In this document: piece by piece, positions 7,689 through 15,608 of the stretch
Numbering within the stretch: the stretch's first letter is position 1
Layout of the letters: each line of letters opens with the position of its first letter
NCBI GenBank assembly: GCA_016793095.1
Contig: JAEUJQ010000022.1
Coordinates: forward strand, 1 to 45,119
DNA from: Myxococcaceae bacterium
GTDB lineage: Bacteria > Myxococcota > Myxococcia > Myxococcales > Myxococcaceae
Direction: 5' to 3'
DNA length: 45,119 nt
Program-made: the position numbers and the translations under genes
Notes under the pieces: model-generated
Told to the model about the DNA's origin: nothing
The model's input: the letters and a program-made list of their open reading frames with translations, nothing else
The model's database searches: none

Positions 7689-8450
7689 GTGAGCCAGACC
7701 GACAACGCCCCTGAGAATTCAGACGAGCAGATCCGGAAGATCTACGCGAAGGACCTGAAGAGCGGCGAGGTGGTGCACACCGTCTTCAAGGCCAGCCGCA
7801 AAGAGAAGGCCTCGAGCCGCGCCGGCAAGCCCTACCTCTCCCTGACGCTGGTGGACCGCACCGGAGAGGTGGACGGTCGCGTCTTCGAGAACGTCGAGGC
7901 CGCCGAAACCGCCTTCGCGCAGGGCGACTACCTGCTGCTGAAGGGGCGGGTGGGCCACTTCCACGGCAAGACGCAGATCGTGATCGATCGGCTCGAGCGG
8001 CTCGACCCCGAGCCGATCGACCCCGCAGAGTTCGAGTACACGGCCCCGCCGGCTCCCGCCGAGACGAAGGAGGCCAGAGAGCCGAGAGACCGTGAGCCCA
8101 GGGACGAGGCGCAGCAGCACAAGGCCGCGCGACAGCGCCTGCTCAAGCTCCTCGACAACCCCACCATCGCGCTCGGCCTCGACGCGCTCCTGACCCAGCT
8201 CGAGAAGCAGCTCGAGGAGCGGGTGGTCGCGCGGCTCCAGGGCACCGGCCCTCAGGCGCACGGCGGCCCACGGGTCGAGAAGAAGCCCCGCCCTCCCCGC
8301 CCCGAGAAGCCCCACGAGCCGAAGCCAGAGCACAAGACCGAGGCGAAGCCCGAGGCGCCGAAGCGTGACGGCTCCCTCCCCGAGGGCCTGGCCTTCAAGC
8401 CATTCAAGGCGCTCGTCGGCGAGGGCGAGAACTCCCCCAGCGGCTCCTGA
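7689..8450 (+). CDS. OB-fold nucleic-acid-binding protein with charged tail
   Basis: A 253-residue protein. Residues about 15-110 form an OB-fold of the tRNA-anticodon/YhaM N-terminal type: 'KIYAKDLKSGEVVHTVFKA', 'YLSLTLVDRTGEVDGRVFE', 'GDYLLLKGRVGHFHGKTQIVIDRLERL'. The rest is highly charged and low in complexity, with a Glu/Arg stretch and a Lys/Pro-rich region (KKPRPPRPEKPHEPKPE). No HD nuclease domain follows, unlike the YhaM exoribonuclease, so it probably only binds RNA or single-stranded DNA. Start GTG 7689 is chosen from the adjacent -10 element. The frame is open further upstream but would overlap the divergent gene. Confidence 0.75.
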   Translation: MSQTDNAPENSDEQIRKIYAKDLKSGEVVHTVFKASRKEKASSRAGKPYLSLTLVDRTGEVDGRVFENVEAAETAFAQGDYLLLKGRVGHFHGKTQIVIDRLERLDPEPIDPAEFEYTAPPAPAETKEAREPRDREPRDEAQQHKAARQRLLKLLDNPTIALGLDALLTQLEKQLEERVVARLQGTGPQAHGGPRVEKKPRPPRPEKPHEPKPEHKTEAKPEAPKRDGSLPEGLAFKPFKALVGEGENSPSGS

Positions 8451-8473
8451 GGGCGTAGGCTTTCGAGAGGCAC

Positions 8474-10411
8474 ATGGCGAAGCGGCTCGGAGAGCGGCTC
8501 ATCGAAACTGGCCTCGTTTCAGCCGAGGCCATCGAGCAGGCCCTGCAGCACCAGAAGATCACCGGCCATCGCCTCGGCGACTGCCTGGTCGAGCTCGGCC
8601 TGGTGCAGGAGACCGCGCTGCTGCGCTTCCTCGCGACCGAGTTCAAGACCCGCTACGTCTCCGCGGACAAGCTCGCCAAGGCCACCATTCCGCCCGAGGT
8701 GCTCGACAAGGTGCCGGTGCGCATGGCCGAGGCCCAGTGCTTTCTGCCCATCGCGTTCGACGCCGAGCGGAAGATCCTCTCGGTAGTGATGGCGGAGCCC
8801 CAGAAGGCCGATCTCGTGCGGGAGATCGCGCTCGTCACCGAGATGAACGAGGTGTTCCCCTTCATCGGGGTGCGCAACGCGATCCTCGCTGGCATCAAGA
8901 AGCACTACTACGGCGACCCGACCGCGTTCGCCGCGCTCGAGGGGGGCGGCGTGCAGGCGATGCCGCGGCCCAGCACCCCGAGCGGAACGTTCCGCGACCC
9001 GAACGAGCCCTCGCGCGTGACCTCGATGCCAGACGTCTCGTCTCGCACGAGCGTGAGCGGGTCGGGGCGCTCCTCGAGCCGCATCAACCCGACCCAGCTC
9101 AGGGAAGCCCTCGGCGCGGTGCGCGGCAGCGTCGGAGAGAACGACTTCCTCGAGACGCTGAACATCATGGTGTCGCTGCTCGAGATGCCCCGGAAGGACT
9201 TCCGGAGCCACTCGGCCCAGGTGGCGCGGCAGGCGGCGCTGATCGCCCGGCGCATCGGCGTGCCCCCGCGCGACGTGGCCAACACGCAAGTCGCCGCCTA
9301 CCTGCACGATCTCGGCAAGAAGCCCGATCGGCACCTCACCCTGCCGCTGCTCGCCGCCACCCCGGACCTCAAGGGCGAGGCGAAGCGTTATGCGCGCGCG
9401 CCGATCAAGCTGTTCGAGACCGTGCACCTGCCGACGCAGGTGAACTCGCTGCTCGCGCACCTCTACGAGGCCTTCGACGGCTCGGGCCTCCCGCAGGGCG
9501 TGAAGGGTGAGGAGATCCCCGCTGGCGCCCGCATCATCGCCGCCGTCGACGCCTTCCTGGACTACACGCGCAACCCGTTCAACCCGATGGGCCGGATCCT
9601 GGCCAAGCAGGAGGCGCTCGACACCCTGCACGCGCAGGCCGGAACGCTGTTCGACCCGGTGGTGATCGACGCCCTGATCACGCTGCAGAGCGGCGACCTG
9701 CTCAAGCAGCGCGTGGAGACGGACGGCCGGCAGATCTACATCGCCGACCCCGACGAGGCGACCCGCACCGACCTGATGGACGCGGTGTCGAGGATGGGGC
9801 TCGTGGTGCAGTCGGTGGTGAAGCTCGACGGCGTCATCGATGCGGTGCTCGCGAACGAAGCCGACACGGTGGTGGTGGGGCTCGGGTACGGCGTCGGCGA
9901 TCTCGTGGCGCTGGTGCAGTTCATTCGGGCGCGGCCCGAGAGCGCCTCGCTGCCGGTGCTGGTGCTGGGCGAGCCGACCGACTCGCAGACGAAAGAGCGG
10001 CTGATGCAGGGCGGCATCACCGGCTTCGTCGCGAACGCCGGCAACCCGGATGACGCGGCGGTGGTGATTCGTGGGGCCTACGCCGACCGCGTCGAGCACG
10101 GCGGACCGGGACATGTCGTGCGGGGCAGCTTCGACGAGCTCGCGCCAGCGGAGCTCGTGCGCATTCTCGGCTCGGGCCGGAAGTCGGGGCGGCTCATCAT
10201 CCGCAACGGGCCGCAAGAAGGGCAGCTGCAGGTCGAGCGCGGGCGCGTCATGCACGCCACCTTCGCCGACAAGAAGGGCGAGCCGGCCATCAGCGCGCTG
10301 CTGGGGCTGGCCCAGGCCGAGTTCCAGTTCGATCCTGAGTCGGTGCTCAGCGACATGCCGAACGTCGACAAGGACCTCGAGGTGCTCGCGCGCCAGATGG
10401 CCGCGGCCTGA
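8474..10411 (+). CDS. MshEN - degenerate HD-GYP - receiver-like - DUF4388 signalling protein
   Basis: A 645-residue multidomain protein. Residues 1-150 are an MshEN/GspE-N-like domain (KRLGERLIETGLVS, then 'YGDPTAF'), a known c-di-GMP-binding fold in type IV pilus and type II secretion ATPases. A Ser/Arg-rich linker follows. An HD domain has its first His near 245 and 'HDLGKK' near 277. The usual HD-GYP 'HHExxDGxGYP' is altered to 'LYEAFDGSGLPQG', so the phosphodiesterase site is probably incomplete. Residues 425-540 look receiver-like (DPDEATRTDLMDAV...LPVLVLGEP) but lack a clear phosphoacceptor Asp. The C-terminus (FDELAPAELVRILGSGRKSGRL) is DUF4388/PATAN-like. It probably senses c-di-GMP and relays by protein contact. 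GAGAGG precedes the ATG. Confidence 0.8.
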   Translation: MAKRLGERLIETGLVSAEAIEQALQHQKITGHRLGDCLVELGLVQETALLRFLATEFKTRYVSADKLAKATIPPEVLDKVPVRMAEAQCFLPIAFDAERKILSVVMAEPQKADLVREIALVTEMNEVFPFIGVRNAILAGIKKHYYGDPTAFAALEGGGVQAMPRPSTPSGTFRDPNEPSRVTSMPDVSSRTSVSGSGRSSSRINPTQLREALGAVRGSVGENDFLETLNIMVSLLEMPRKDFRSHSAQVARQAALIARRIGVPPRDVANTQVAAYLHDLGKKPDRHLTLPLLAATPDLKGEAKRYARAPIKLFETVHLPTQVNSLLAHLYEAFDGSGLPQGVKGEEIPAGARIIAAVDAFLDYTRNPFNPMGRILAKQEALDTLHAQAGTLFDPVVIDALITLQSGDLLKQRVETDGRQIYIADPDEATRTDLMDAVSRMGLVVQSVVKLDGVIDAVLANEADTVVVGLGYGVGDLVALVQFIRARPESASLPVLVLGEPTDSQTKERLMQGGITGFVANAGNPDDAAVVIRGAYADRVEHGGPGHVVRGSFDELAPAELVRILGSGRKSGRLIIRNGPQEGQLQVERGRVMHATFADKKGEPAISALLGLAQAEFQFDPESVLSDMPNVDKDLEVLARQMAAA

Positions 10412-10434
10412 CCTGACCCGTCTGCCCGGTCCTG

Positions 10435-10881
10435 TCAGTCAGCGTCGAGCCCCGGCACCAGCCGGCGGATCAGCGCCTCGTCGAACCCACGCCCCGCCAG
10501 GAACCGCGCGGCCTTCACGCCCGTGAGCCTCCGCCTCGCCAGCAGGGCCCGCGCCGCCAGCTCGTCGTCCTGCCCCACCTCGGACGCGATGCGGGTGACC
10601 GCCGCCCGGGCCTCGGCCTCGGCCACGCCCAGGGCGCCGAGCTTTCGAGTCACCGCCGCGCGCGACTGCTTCGCGGCGAAGGCCGTCCGCGCGTGCGCCT
10701 CGGCGGCGCGCCGATCGTCGAGGAACCCAAGCGCCTTGAGGCGGGCGACGGCCTGATCGATCTCGTCGGCGCCGAAGCCCTTCCGCACCAGCGCCGCGCG
10801 CAGCTGCGCCTCGGTCCGCTCGCGGGCCCCCAGCAGCTTCTTCGCATGCTCCAGCGCAGCCACGGCCCCGTTGTAGCCCAT
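10435..10881 (-). CDS. recX: RecX-family regulator of RecA
   Basis: A 148-residue, helix-rich, Arg/Ala-rich protein of repeated three-helix units: 'AKKLLGARERTEAQLRAALVRKGFGADEIDQAVARL', 'LGFLDDRRAAEAHART', and a last unit 'FLAGRGFDEALIRRLV'. This is the RecX pattern. RecX binds RecA filaments and limits recombinase activity. Length agrees with the family. ATG 10881 is the first Met. No recA gene is in the window. It converges with the MshEN gene across a short gap. Confidence 0.85.
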   Translation of the reverse strand: MGYNGAVAALEHAKKLLGARERTEAQLRAALVRKGFGADEIDQAVARLKALGFLDDRRAAEAHARTAFAAKQSRAAVTRKLGALGVAEAEARAAVTRIASEVGQDDELAARALLARRRLTGVKAARFLAGRGFDEALIRRLVPGLDAD

Positions 10882-10907
10882 CGGCCGGCTCGAACGCGGA
10901 GGTGGAA

Positions 10908-11735
10908 ATGAGCGCGGCTCAGGGGCAAACAGCGCCCATGCACCCGCTCCTGAGCCGGTTCCTCGACGTCGCGAAGGTGATCGAGGTGCTCGAACGGGGG
11001 CCGTCAGGCGATGACGAGCACGCGCTGGTCGCAGCCCTCGACGCCGAGCCGAAGCTGCGCGCCCAGGTGCTCGCGACGAAGGGCAAGGCGATGATCCCGA
11101 ACGAGGTGCAGCAGAAGGTGATCATCGCGTCGACGAAGGCCGCCGCCGCGCGCGTCGCCGCTGACCCGCGACTTGGGCTGAAGGTGACGGCGGCCCTCGA
11201 CGCGGTGGTGAGCGCGGGCGGGTCGAGGGACGAAGGGCTCGGGCTCGTGCAGCAGGCAGTGCTCGATGAGGGCTTCGCGTGGCCGGAGGACCCGGAGACC
11301 TTCGACGAGGCGTTCCTGGCGGAGACGCTGGACTCCCTGGTGCCGCTCGCGAAGGTGGACACGGACTCGGTCGAGGCGTGGGTGGACGAGTTCGTCAAGC
11401 AGGTCGACGGGGCAGCGCGCCCGCTCCGGCTCGCGGTCGCGGAGGATCTGCTCGAGGCGGCGTGGGCCGACGGGCCACAGCCCATCGCCGCCGAGCACGT
11501 CGATGACGCCATGGACTCGCTGGCCCACTCGGTCGCCTCGAGCGAGCTCGAGAAGGCGGGGGCGGCGCTCGTCGAGTTCCTCGGCTTCCTGGCGAAGCGC
11601 AACGTGGTGGGCCCGGTGCGCCTCGCGCGGCTCACCGAGGTCGCGAAGGCCGCCGCCGCCGCGCCTGAGCTGGGGGAGGAAGAGGAGGAGGAGGAGGAGG
11701 AGGAGGAGGAGAACGGCGCCGACGAGGAGGCGTGA
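10908..11735 (+). CDS. Acidic alpha-helical protein with C-terminal poly-Glu tract, unknown
   Basis: A 275-residue soluble protein, almost entirely predicted helical, Ala/Val/Glu-rich, with no signal peptide. It starts MSAAQGQTAPMHPLLSRF, preceded by GGAGG five bases upstream of ATG 10908. An in-frame GTG at 10902 lies inside the ribosome binding region. The C-terminus carries about twelve consecutive Glu residues encoded by a GAG repeat (about 11676-11711), then 'NGADEEA'. I do not recognise the family. HEAT-like helical pairs are possible. It ends three bases before the stop of the convergent AgmX-like gene. Confidence 0.65.
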   Translation: MSAAQGQTAPMHPLLSRFLDVAKVIEVLERGPSGDDEHALVAALDAEPKLRAQVLATKGKAMIPNEVQQKVIIASTKAAAARVAADPRLGLKVTAALDAVVSAGGSRDEGLGLVQQAVLDEGFAWPEDPETFDEAFLAETLDSLVPLAKVDTDSVEAWVDEFVKQVDGAARPLRLAVAEDLLEAAWADGPQPIAAEHVDDAMDSLAHSVASSELEKAGAALVEFLGFLAKRNVVGPVRLARLTEVAKAAAAAPELGEEEEEEEEEEEENGADEEA

Positions 11736-11738
11736 TGC

Positions 11739-12914
11739 TCACTCCTCGGCACCGGCAGCGTGGAAGACCCAGGGGAAGGTGATCACCACCACACCTCCGC
11801 CCTTCGGCTCCGGGAACTTCCAGCGGCGAATGCGCTCGAGCATGCAGGCCTCGACGTTGGGGCTGTCGACGCCCGACTCGGCCACCTGCGCGTCGGCGAT
11901 GCTCCCGGTCGCGTCGATCGTCCACGTCACGGCGATCTTCCCGGCCAGCTTCGCGTTCTGCTGCAGCTCCTTCTCGTAGCAGAACTTGATCTCGCTCTGG
12001 TGCCGGCGAATCACCGCCATCACGACGTCTTTCTCGAGGCCGTTGCCGATCACCTGGCGGGGACCGTCGCCGGGCGCGAAGTTCTGCTTCCTGCCTGGGT
12101 TGAGACCGAAGCCGGTGGGCGAGCCGTTCGGCCGGCCCGGGCCGCCGATGCCGCCGATGCTGAGTCCGCCACCGGGAGGCCCACCCGTGCCGCTCCCGCG
12201 CGCGTCCATTCCTGCGAGGCCGTCGGTGCTCGCCGCGCCGGTGCCCGGCCCGAGGTTGTTGAGGGCCGAGTCGATGGCGTTGTTCGAGCCGGTGCCGAGC
12301 ACGCGCCCGAACCCGCCGCCGAAGAGGCTGGCCATCAGGTTGTTCACCTTCCTGCGATCGACGGCGGCCTTCTGGGTGCGATCGACCGGCGCCTTCGGCG
12401 CGAGCAGGGTCGGCCTCGCGGTCGGGTCGGGCTCGGGCTTCTTGAGGAAGTCGGGCGACTTCTTCGGCACCGTCTTCTCGGGAGCGATCGCCACCGTGAG
12501 CTTCACCGGTGGGCCACCGAAGATGTCGCCCTCCGTCATGCCCTCGGTTGGCGTGAGGAGGAAGGACGCCACCACCGCGAAGAAGCCCAGCAGGGTGATG
12601 GCGGTGATCTTGAAGAAGCGGACATCGAGGTCCGAGGCGTCGCTGCGGACGAGCTCCGGCTTCAGCGGAGGCTCGATGGTGACCTCCAGACCGCCGAGGG
12701 AGCGCTTCACGGTCTCGCCGGCTCCAGCCGCGAGCAGCACCTCGTCTCCCGCGAGAACGCGCGTGCCCTCCTTCGTGGCCTCGACGGTCAGGTCGTTCAC
12801 GTCCCAGCGGGCTCCGGGCGGCAGGTGGCGGACGTCGAGCAGCGTCGAGCCCCACGCGATGGACACCTTCGCTGGCAGGGCATCAGGAGACGGACGGGGA
12901 CTGGCCTCGGACAT
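11739..12914 (-). CDS. AgmX/PglI C-terminal domain (TonB-like) membrane protein
   Basis: A 391-residue protein. The N-terminal 95 residues are cytoplasmic. One membrane helix follows (FFKITAITLLGFFAVVASFLL), then a Lys/Pro segment, a Gly-rich linker and a C-terminal domain with 'VVMAVIRRHQSEIKFCYEKEL', 'GKIAVTWTIDATGSIADAQV', 'VEACMLERIRRWKFPEP'. This is the TonB-like domain of AgmX/PglI proteins, known in myxobacterial gliding and envelope complexes. Probable role: periplasm-spanning partner in an energised envelope machine. Start: ATG 12914 has GAGGAG upstream. An in-frame GTG at 12983 lacks one. The domain recurs in the protein at 25709-26566. Confidence 0.8.
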   Translation of the reverse strand: MSEASPRPSPDALPAKVSIAWGSTLLDVRHLPPGARWDVNDLTVEATKEGTRVLAGDEVLLAAGAGETVKRSLGGLEVTIEPPLKPELVRSDASDLDVRFFKITAITLLGFFAVVASFLLTPTEGMTEGDIFGGPPVKLTVAIAPEKTVPKKSPDFLKKPEPDPTARPTLLAPKAPVDRTQKAAVDRRKVNNLMASLFGGGFGRVLGTGSNNAIDSALNNLGPGTGAASTDGLAGMDARGSGTGGPPGGGLSIGGIGGPGRPNGSPTGFGLNPGRKQNFAPGDGPRQVIGNGLEKDVVMAVIRRHQSEIKFCYEKELQQNAKLAGKIAVTWTIDATGSIADAQVAESGVDSPNVEACMLERIRRWKFPEPKGGGVVVITFPWVFHAAGAEE

Positions 12915-12993
12915 GGGCAGAGACTCCTCGCAGGGCGGGTCGAAGCAGACGGCCGGCCGCCGTCCGCACACGTCTTCTGACACCAGCCTGAAA

Positions 12994-13007
12994 GTCGGGT
13001 TCCCGAC
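12994..13007 (-). terminator. Possible terminator downstream of pilT
   Basis: The inverted repeat GTCGG-GTTC-CCGAC is followed on the minus strand by TTTC. It lies about 160 bases after the pilT stop, in a 250-base gap with no supported gene. Stem and T-run are short, so the call is weak. Confidence 0.3.
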
Positions 13008-13164
13008 GCACGCGCGGAGCCGGCCGCGGGCCCGCGCCCACGTGGCGCTCGAGCGACTTCACCGCTGCGTGGTGTCGCGAGGCTCGCCGCGCGGCCCCTC
13101 GGCGATCAACGCGTCGAGCACGGTCGCCAGCCCGTCGGTCCAGCGCCGCCGAAGCGCACGACCG

Positions 13165-14523
13165 TCAGAAGCGTTCGATCTGGAAGTCGTCGTCCGACGC
13201 GGGCTTGGGCGCAGCCGGGGCGGCGGCCGGGGCAGGCGCGGCCGGACGAACGGCAGGCTGTGCGGCTGCGGGCGTGGTGACCGGCGCCGCCTGCACGGGC
13301 GGCAGGTTCTGCCGTGAGGCGCCCGTCGGGGCTGGCGGCTGACCGGGCTTCGCAGGCGTGGCGTTCATCTGCTGCACGTAGGCCATCGAGCCCGGCACGG
13401 CCCGCTCCTCGCCCTGCTTCTGATCGAAGCCGTCCCACTTCGAGTCGGCCGTCGAGCTGATGCCCTGGTAGCGCAGCGCGAAGTCGTCCGGGTTGGACGC
13501 CTGGCGCAGCGCCTCCTGGTAGGTGATGAGGCCCTGCCGCACGAGCGACATGAGCGACTGATCGAACGTCTGCATGCCGTACGAGACGTTGCCCTGAGCG
13601 ATCGCGTCGGCGATCTCCTTGGTGCGATCCTTGTCCTCGATGAGCTCCTTGATGCGCGCGGTCGTCTTCATGATCTCGACGGCGGCGACGCGGCCCTTCC
13701 CGTCGGCGCGGGGCACCAGGCGCTGCGAGACGACGGCCCGCAAGACCGAGGCGAGCTGAATGCGCACCTGCTTCTGCTGGTGCGGGGGGAACGCCGAGAT
13801 GATGCGGTTGATCGTCTCGGTCGCGTCGAGGGTGTGCAGGGTGGACATCACGAGGTGGCCGGTCTCGGCGGCGAGCAGCGCCGTCTCGATCGTCTCGATG
13901 TCGCGCATTTCGCCGACGAGGATGACGTCGGGGTCCTGCCGCAGCGCGCTCTTCAGCGCCTGATGGAACGACAGCGTGTCGACGCCGATCTCACGCTGGT
14001 TCACGATCGAGCGCTTGTCGCGAATGAGGAACTCGATCGGATCCTCGACGGTGATGATGTGGTTCGTCTCCATCGAGTTGATGTGATCGATCATCGCCGC
14101 GAGCGTGGTGGACTTGCCCGAGCCGGTGGTGCCGGTGACGAGAATGAGGCCGCGCTCCTCGAGGGAGATCTTCTCGAGCATCGTCGGCAGCATCAGCTCC
14201 TTCACCGACATGATCTTGAAGGGGATGACACGCAGCACCGCGCCGATGGTGCCGCGCTGCTGGAAGACGTTGACGCGGAAGCGGCCGAGCCCGGGCACGC
14301 CGTACGCGAGATCCACCTCGTTGGAGGTCTTGAACTTCTCCTTCTGGAACTCGTTCATGATGCCGAACGCCATGCGGGCCACCTCTTCGGGAGGCAGCCG
14401 CTTGCCGTCCTTCAGGGGCACCAGCGAGCCGTCGACGCGGAACATCGGGGGCAGGCCGGCCTTCAGGTGAATGTCCGACGCGCCACCGCGCAGGGCGATC
14501 TGCAGAATCTCGTTGAGTTCCAT
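13165..14523 (-). CDS. pilT: Type IV pilus retraction ATPase PilT
   Basis: A 452-residue cytoplasmic hexameric ATPase that disassembles pilin and powers twitching (S) motility. Visible features: N-terminal 'LQIALRGGASDIHLKAG', Walker A 'GTTGSGKST', Asp box 'HIITVEDPIEF', Walker B 'DPDVILVGEMRD', His box 'TGHLVMSTLHTLDA' and the PilT-type 'AIRTNDIR'-region equivalent. The first 350 residues match the family. About 85-95 extra residues at the C-terminus are Pro/Ala/Gln-rich and end 'DDDFQIERF', a probable disordered tail. The start ATG 14523 (MELNEIL) is the family start. A TGTTACGCT -10-like element ends ten bases before it, without a ribosome binding site. An upstream in-frame start at 14619 would cross the rpsI terminator. 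Confidence 0.93.
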   Translation of the reverse strand: MELNEILQIALRGGASDIHLKAGLPPMFRVDGSLVPLKDGKRLPPEEVARMAFGIMNEFQKEKFKTSNEVDLAYGVPGLGRFRVNVFQQRGTIGAVLRVIPFKIMSVKELMLPTMLEKISLEERGLILVTGTTGSGKSTTLAAMIDHINSMETNHIITVEDPIEFLIRDKRSIVNQREIGVDTLSFHQALKSALRQDPDVILVGEMRDIETIETALLAAETGHLVMSTLHTLDATETINRIISAFPPHQQKQVRIQLASVLRAVVSQRLVPRADGKGRVAAVEIMKTTARIKELIEDKDRTKEIADAIAQGNVSYGMQTFDQSLMSLVRQGLITYQEALRQASNPDDFALRYQGISSTADSKWDGFDQKQGEERAVPGSMAYVQQMNATPAKPGQPPAPTGASRQNLPPVQAAPVTTPAAAQPAVRPAAPAPAAAPAAPKPASDDDFQIERF

Positions 14524-14574
14524 GTCGGAGCCGAGCGTAACACCCGACGGCGTCCGGAACTGCCCAAACACGAA

Positions 14575-14611
14575 CGCCGTGGACTCCCGTGTCGGACGGG
14601 AACCCACGGCG
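14575..14611 (-). terminator. Terminator of the rplM-rpsI operon
   Basis: A long hairpin has outer stem CGCCGTGG/CCACGGCG and inner stem TCCCGT/ACGGGA around a GTCGG loop. On the minus strand it is followed by TTCGTGTTT. It sits 24 bases after the rpsI stop and before pilT. Confidence 0.7.
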
Positions 14612-14634
14612 CGTGACAACCGAGACCGGCGAAA

Positions 14635-15036
14635 TCAGCGCTTGCTGAACTGGAAGCGCTTGCGGGCGCCGGGCTGACCGGACTTCTTGCGCTCGACCGC
14701 GCGGGCGTCGCGGGTCAGGAAGCCGGCCTTCTTCAGCGGGCTGCGGAAGTCGGCGTTCATGCGGCAGAGGGCGCGCGACAGGCCGTGACGGATCGCGCCG
14801 GCCTGGCCAGACAGGCCTCCGCCGCGCACGTTCACCGTCATGTCCACCTTGCCCATCTGCTCCAGCACCTGGAGGGGCTGGTTGATGACCATGATCGACG
14901 TCTCACGGCCAAAGTACTCGTCCATCGGCCGGCCGTTGATCATGACCGAGCCGGAGCCCGACTTCACCCACACGCGGGCAGTGGCCTCCTTGCGGCGGCC
15001 GGTAGCGTAGAAACCGTCAGTGCCTGACTTCGCCAT
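14635..15036 (-). CDS. rpsI: 30S ribosomal protein S9
   Basis: A 133-residue protein with the S9 core: '[16 protein letters not shown]', '[13 protein letters not shown]', '[21 protein letters not shown]', and the basic C-terminus '[11 protein letters not shown]' that reaches into the ribosomal P site. ATG 15036. It lies 31 bases after rplM on the same strand, the standard bacterial rplM-rpsI pair, and ends at a strong hairpin. Confidence 0.97.
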   Translation of the reverse strand: MAKSGTDGFYATGRRKEATARVWVKSGSGSVMINGRPMDEYFGRETSIMVINQPLQVLEQMGKVDMTVNVRGGGLSGQAGAIRHGLSRALCRMNADFRSPLKKAGFLTRDARAVERKKSGQPGARKRFQFSKR

Positions 15037-15067
15037 GGTGTTCTCTCAGTTCGTCCGTGAAAAGGGT

Positions 15068-15517
15068 TCAGGCCTTGACCGCGCGCGCGGCCGGCTTCTG
15101 GGCGACGTGCGGGTGCTTGTCGCCGGCGTAGACCTTGAGCTTCGTCATCATCTGACGGCCGAGCGCGTTGCGGGGCAGCATGCGCTTGACCGCGTTGAGG
15201 ATGATGTCCTCGGGGTGACGCTTCTGCAGCGTCTGGTAGTCGGTCGTCTTCAGCGCGCCGGGGAAGCCCGCGTTCGGGTGCCGGTGGTAGAGCTTCTGGG
15301 CGGGCTTGTTGCCTGAGATCTTCACCTTCTCGGCGTTGATCACGACGACGTGATCGCCGGTGTCGATCGACGGCGTGTACATCGCCTTGTGCTTGCCCTT
15401 GAGCAGCGTCGCGATCTGCGTGGCGACCCGGCCGAGGATCTTCCCGTCGACGTCGACGAGGTGCCACTCGCGCTTGATGTCGTTCGCCTTCGCGCTGTAC
15501 GTCCTCTGGTGCGGCAT
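15068..15517 (-). CDS. rplM: 50S ribosomal protein L13
   Basis: A 149-residue protein. 'MPHQRTYSAKANDIKREWH', 'DGKILGRVATQIATLLKGKHK', 'DTGDHVVVINAEKV', 'RHPNAGFPGALKTTDY' and 'MLPRNALGRQMMTKLKVYAG' are canonical L13. ATG 15517 gives the family start. The longer open frame to 15598 is not needed and would begin near the promoter. First gene of the rplM-rpsI operon. Confidence 0.97.
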   Translation of the reverse strand: MPHQRTYSAKANDIKREWHLVDVDGKILGRVATQIATLLKGKHKAMYTPSIDTGDHVVVINAEKVKISGNKPAQKLYHRHPNAGFPGALKTTDYQTLQKRHPEDIILNAVKRMLPRNALGRQMMTKLKVYAGDKHPHVAQKPAARAVKA

Positions 15518-15579
15518 GACTTTGAGCCTTCTGGTTGGCCGTCGGCGGCGGCTGCCGCTTGAGGCATGAAAGGGCGGCC

Positions 15580-15608
15580 CTGCTACCTGTGCCGACACGG
15601 GGTGTCAA
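15580..15608 (-). promoter_or_regulatory. Sigma-70-type promoter of rplM-rpsI
   Basis: On the minus strand a perfect TTGACA (15608-15603), a 17-base spacer and TAGCAG (15585-15580) lie 62 bases upstream of the rplM start. The TGA inside the -35 box is the stop codon of the upstream helicase gene. Confidence 0.7.

Noticed and set aside
13020-13164. Minus-strand frame encoding '...TDGLATVLDALIAEGPRGE...' after pilT
   Set aside because: It is open but has no start codon or ribosome binding site outside pilT; at most a decayed fragment.
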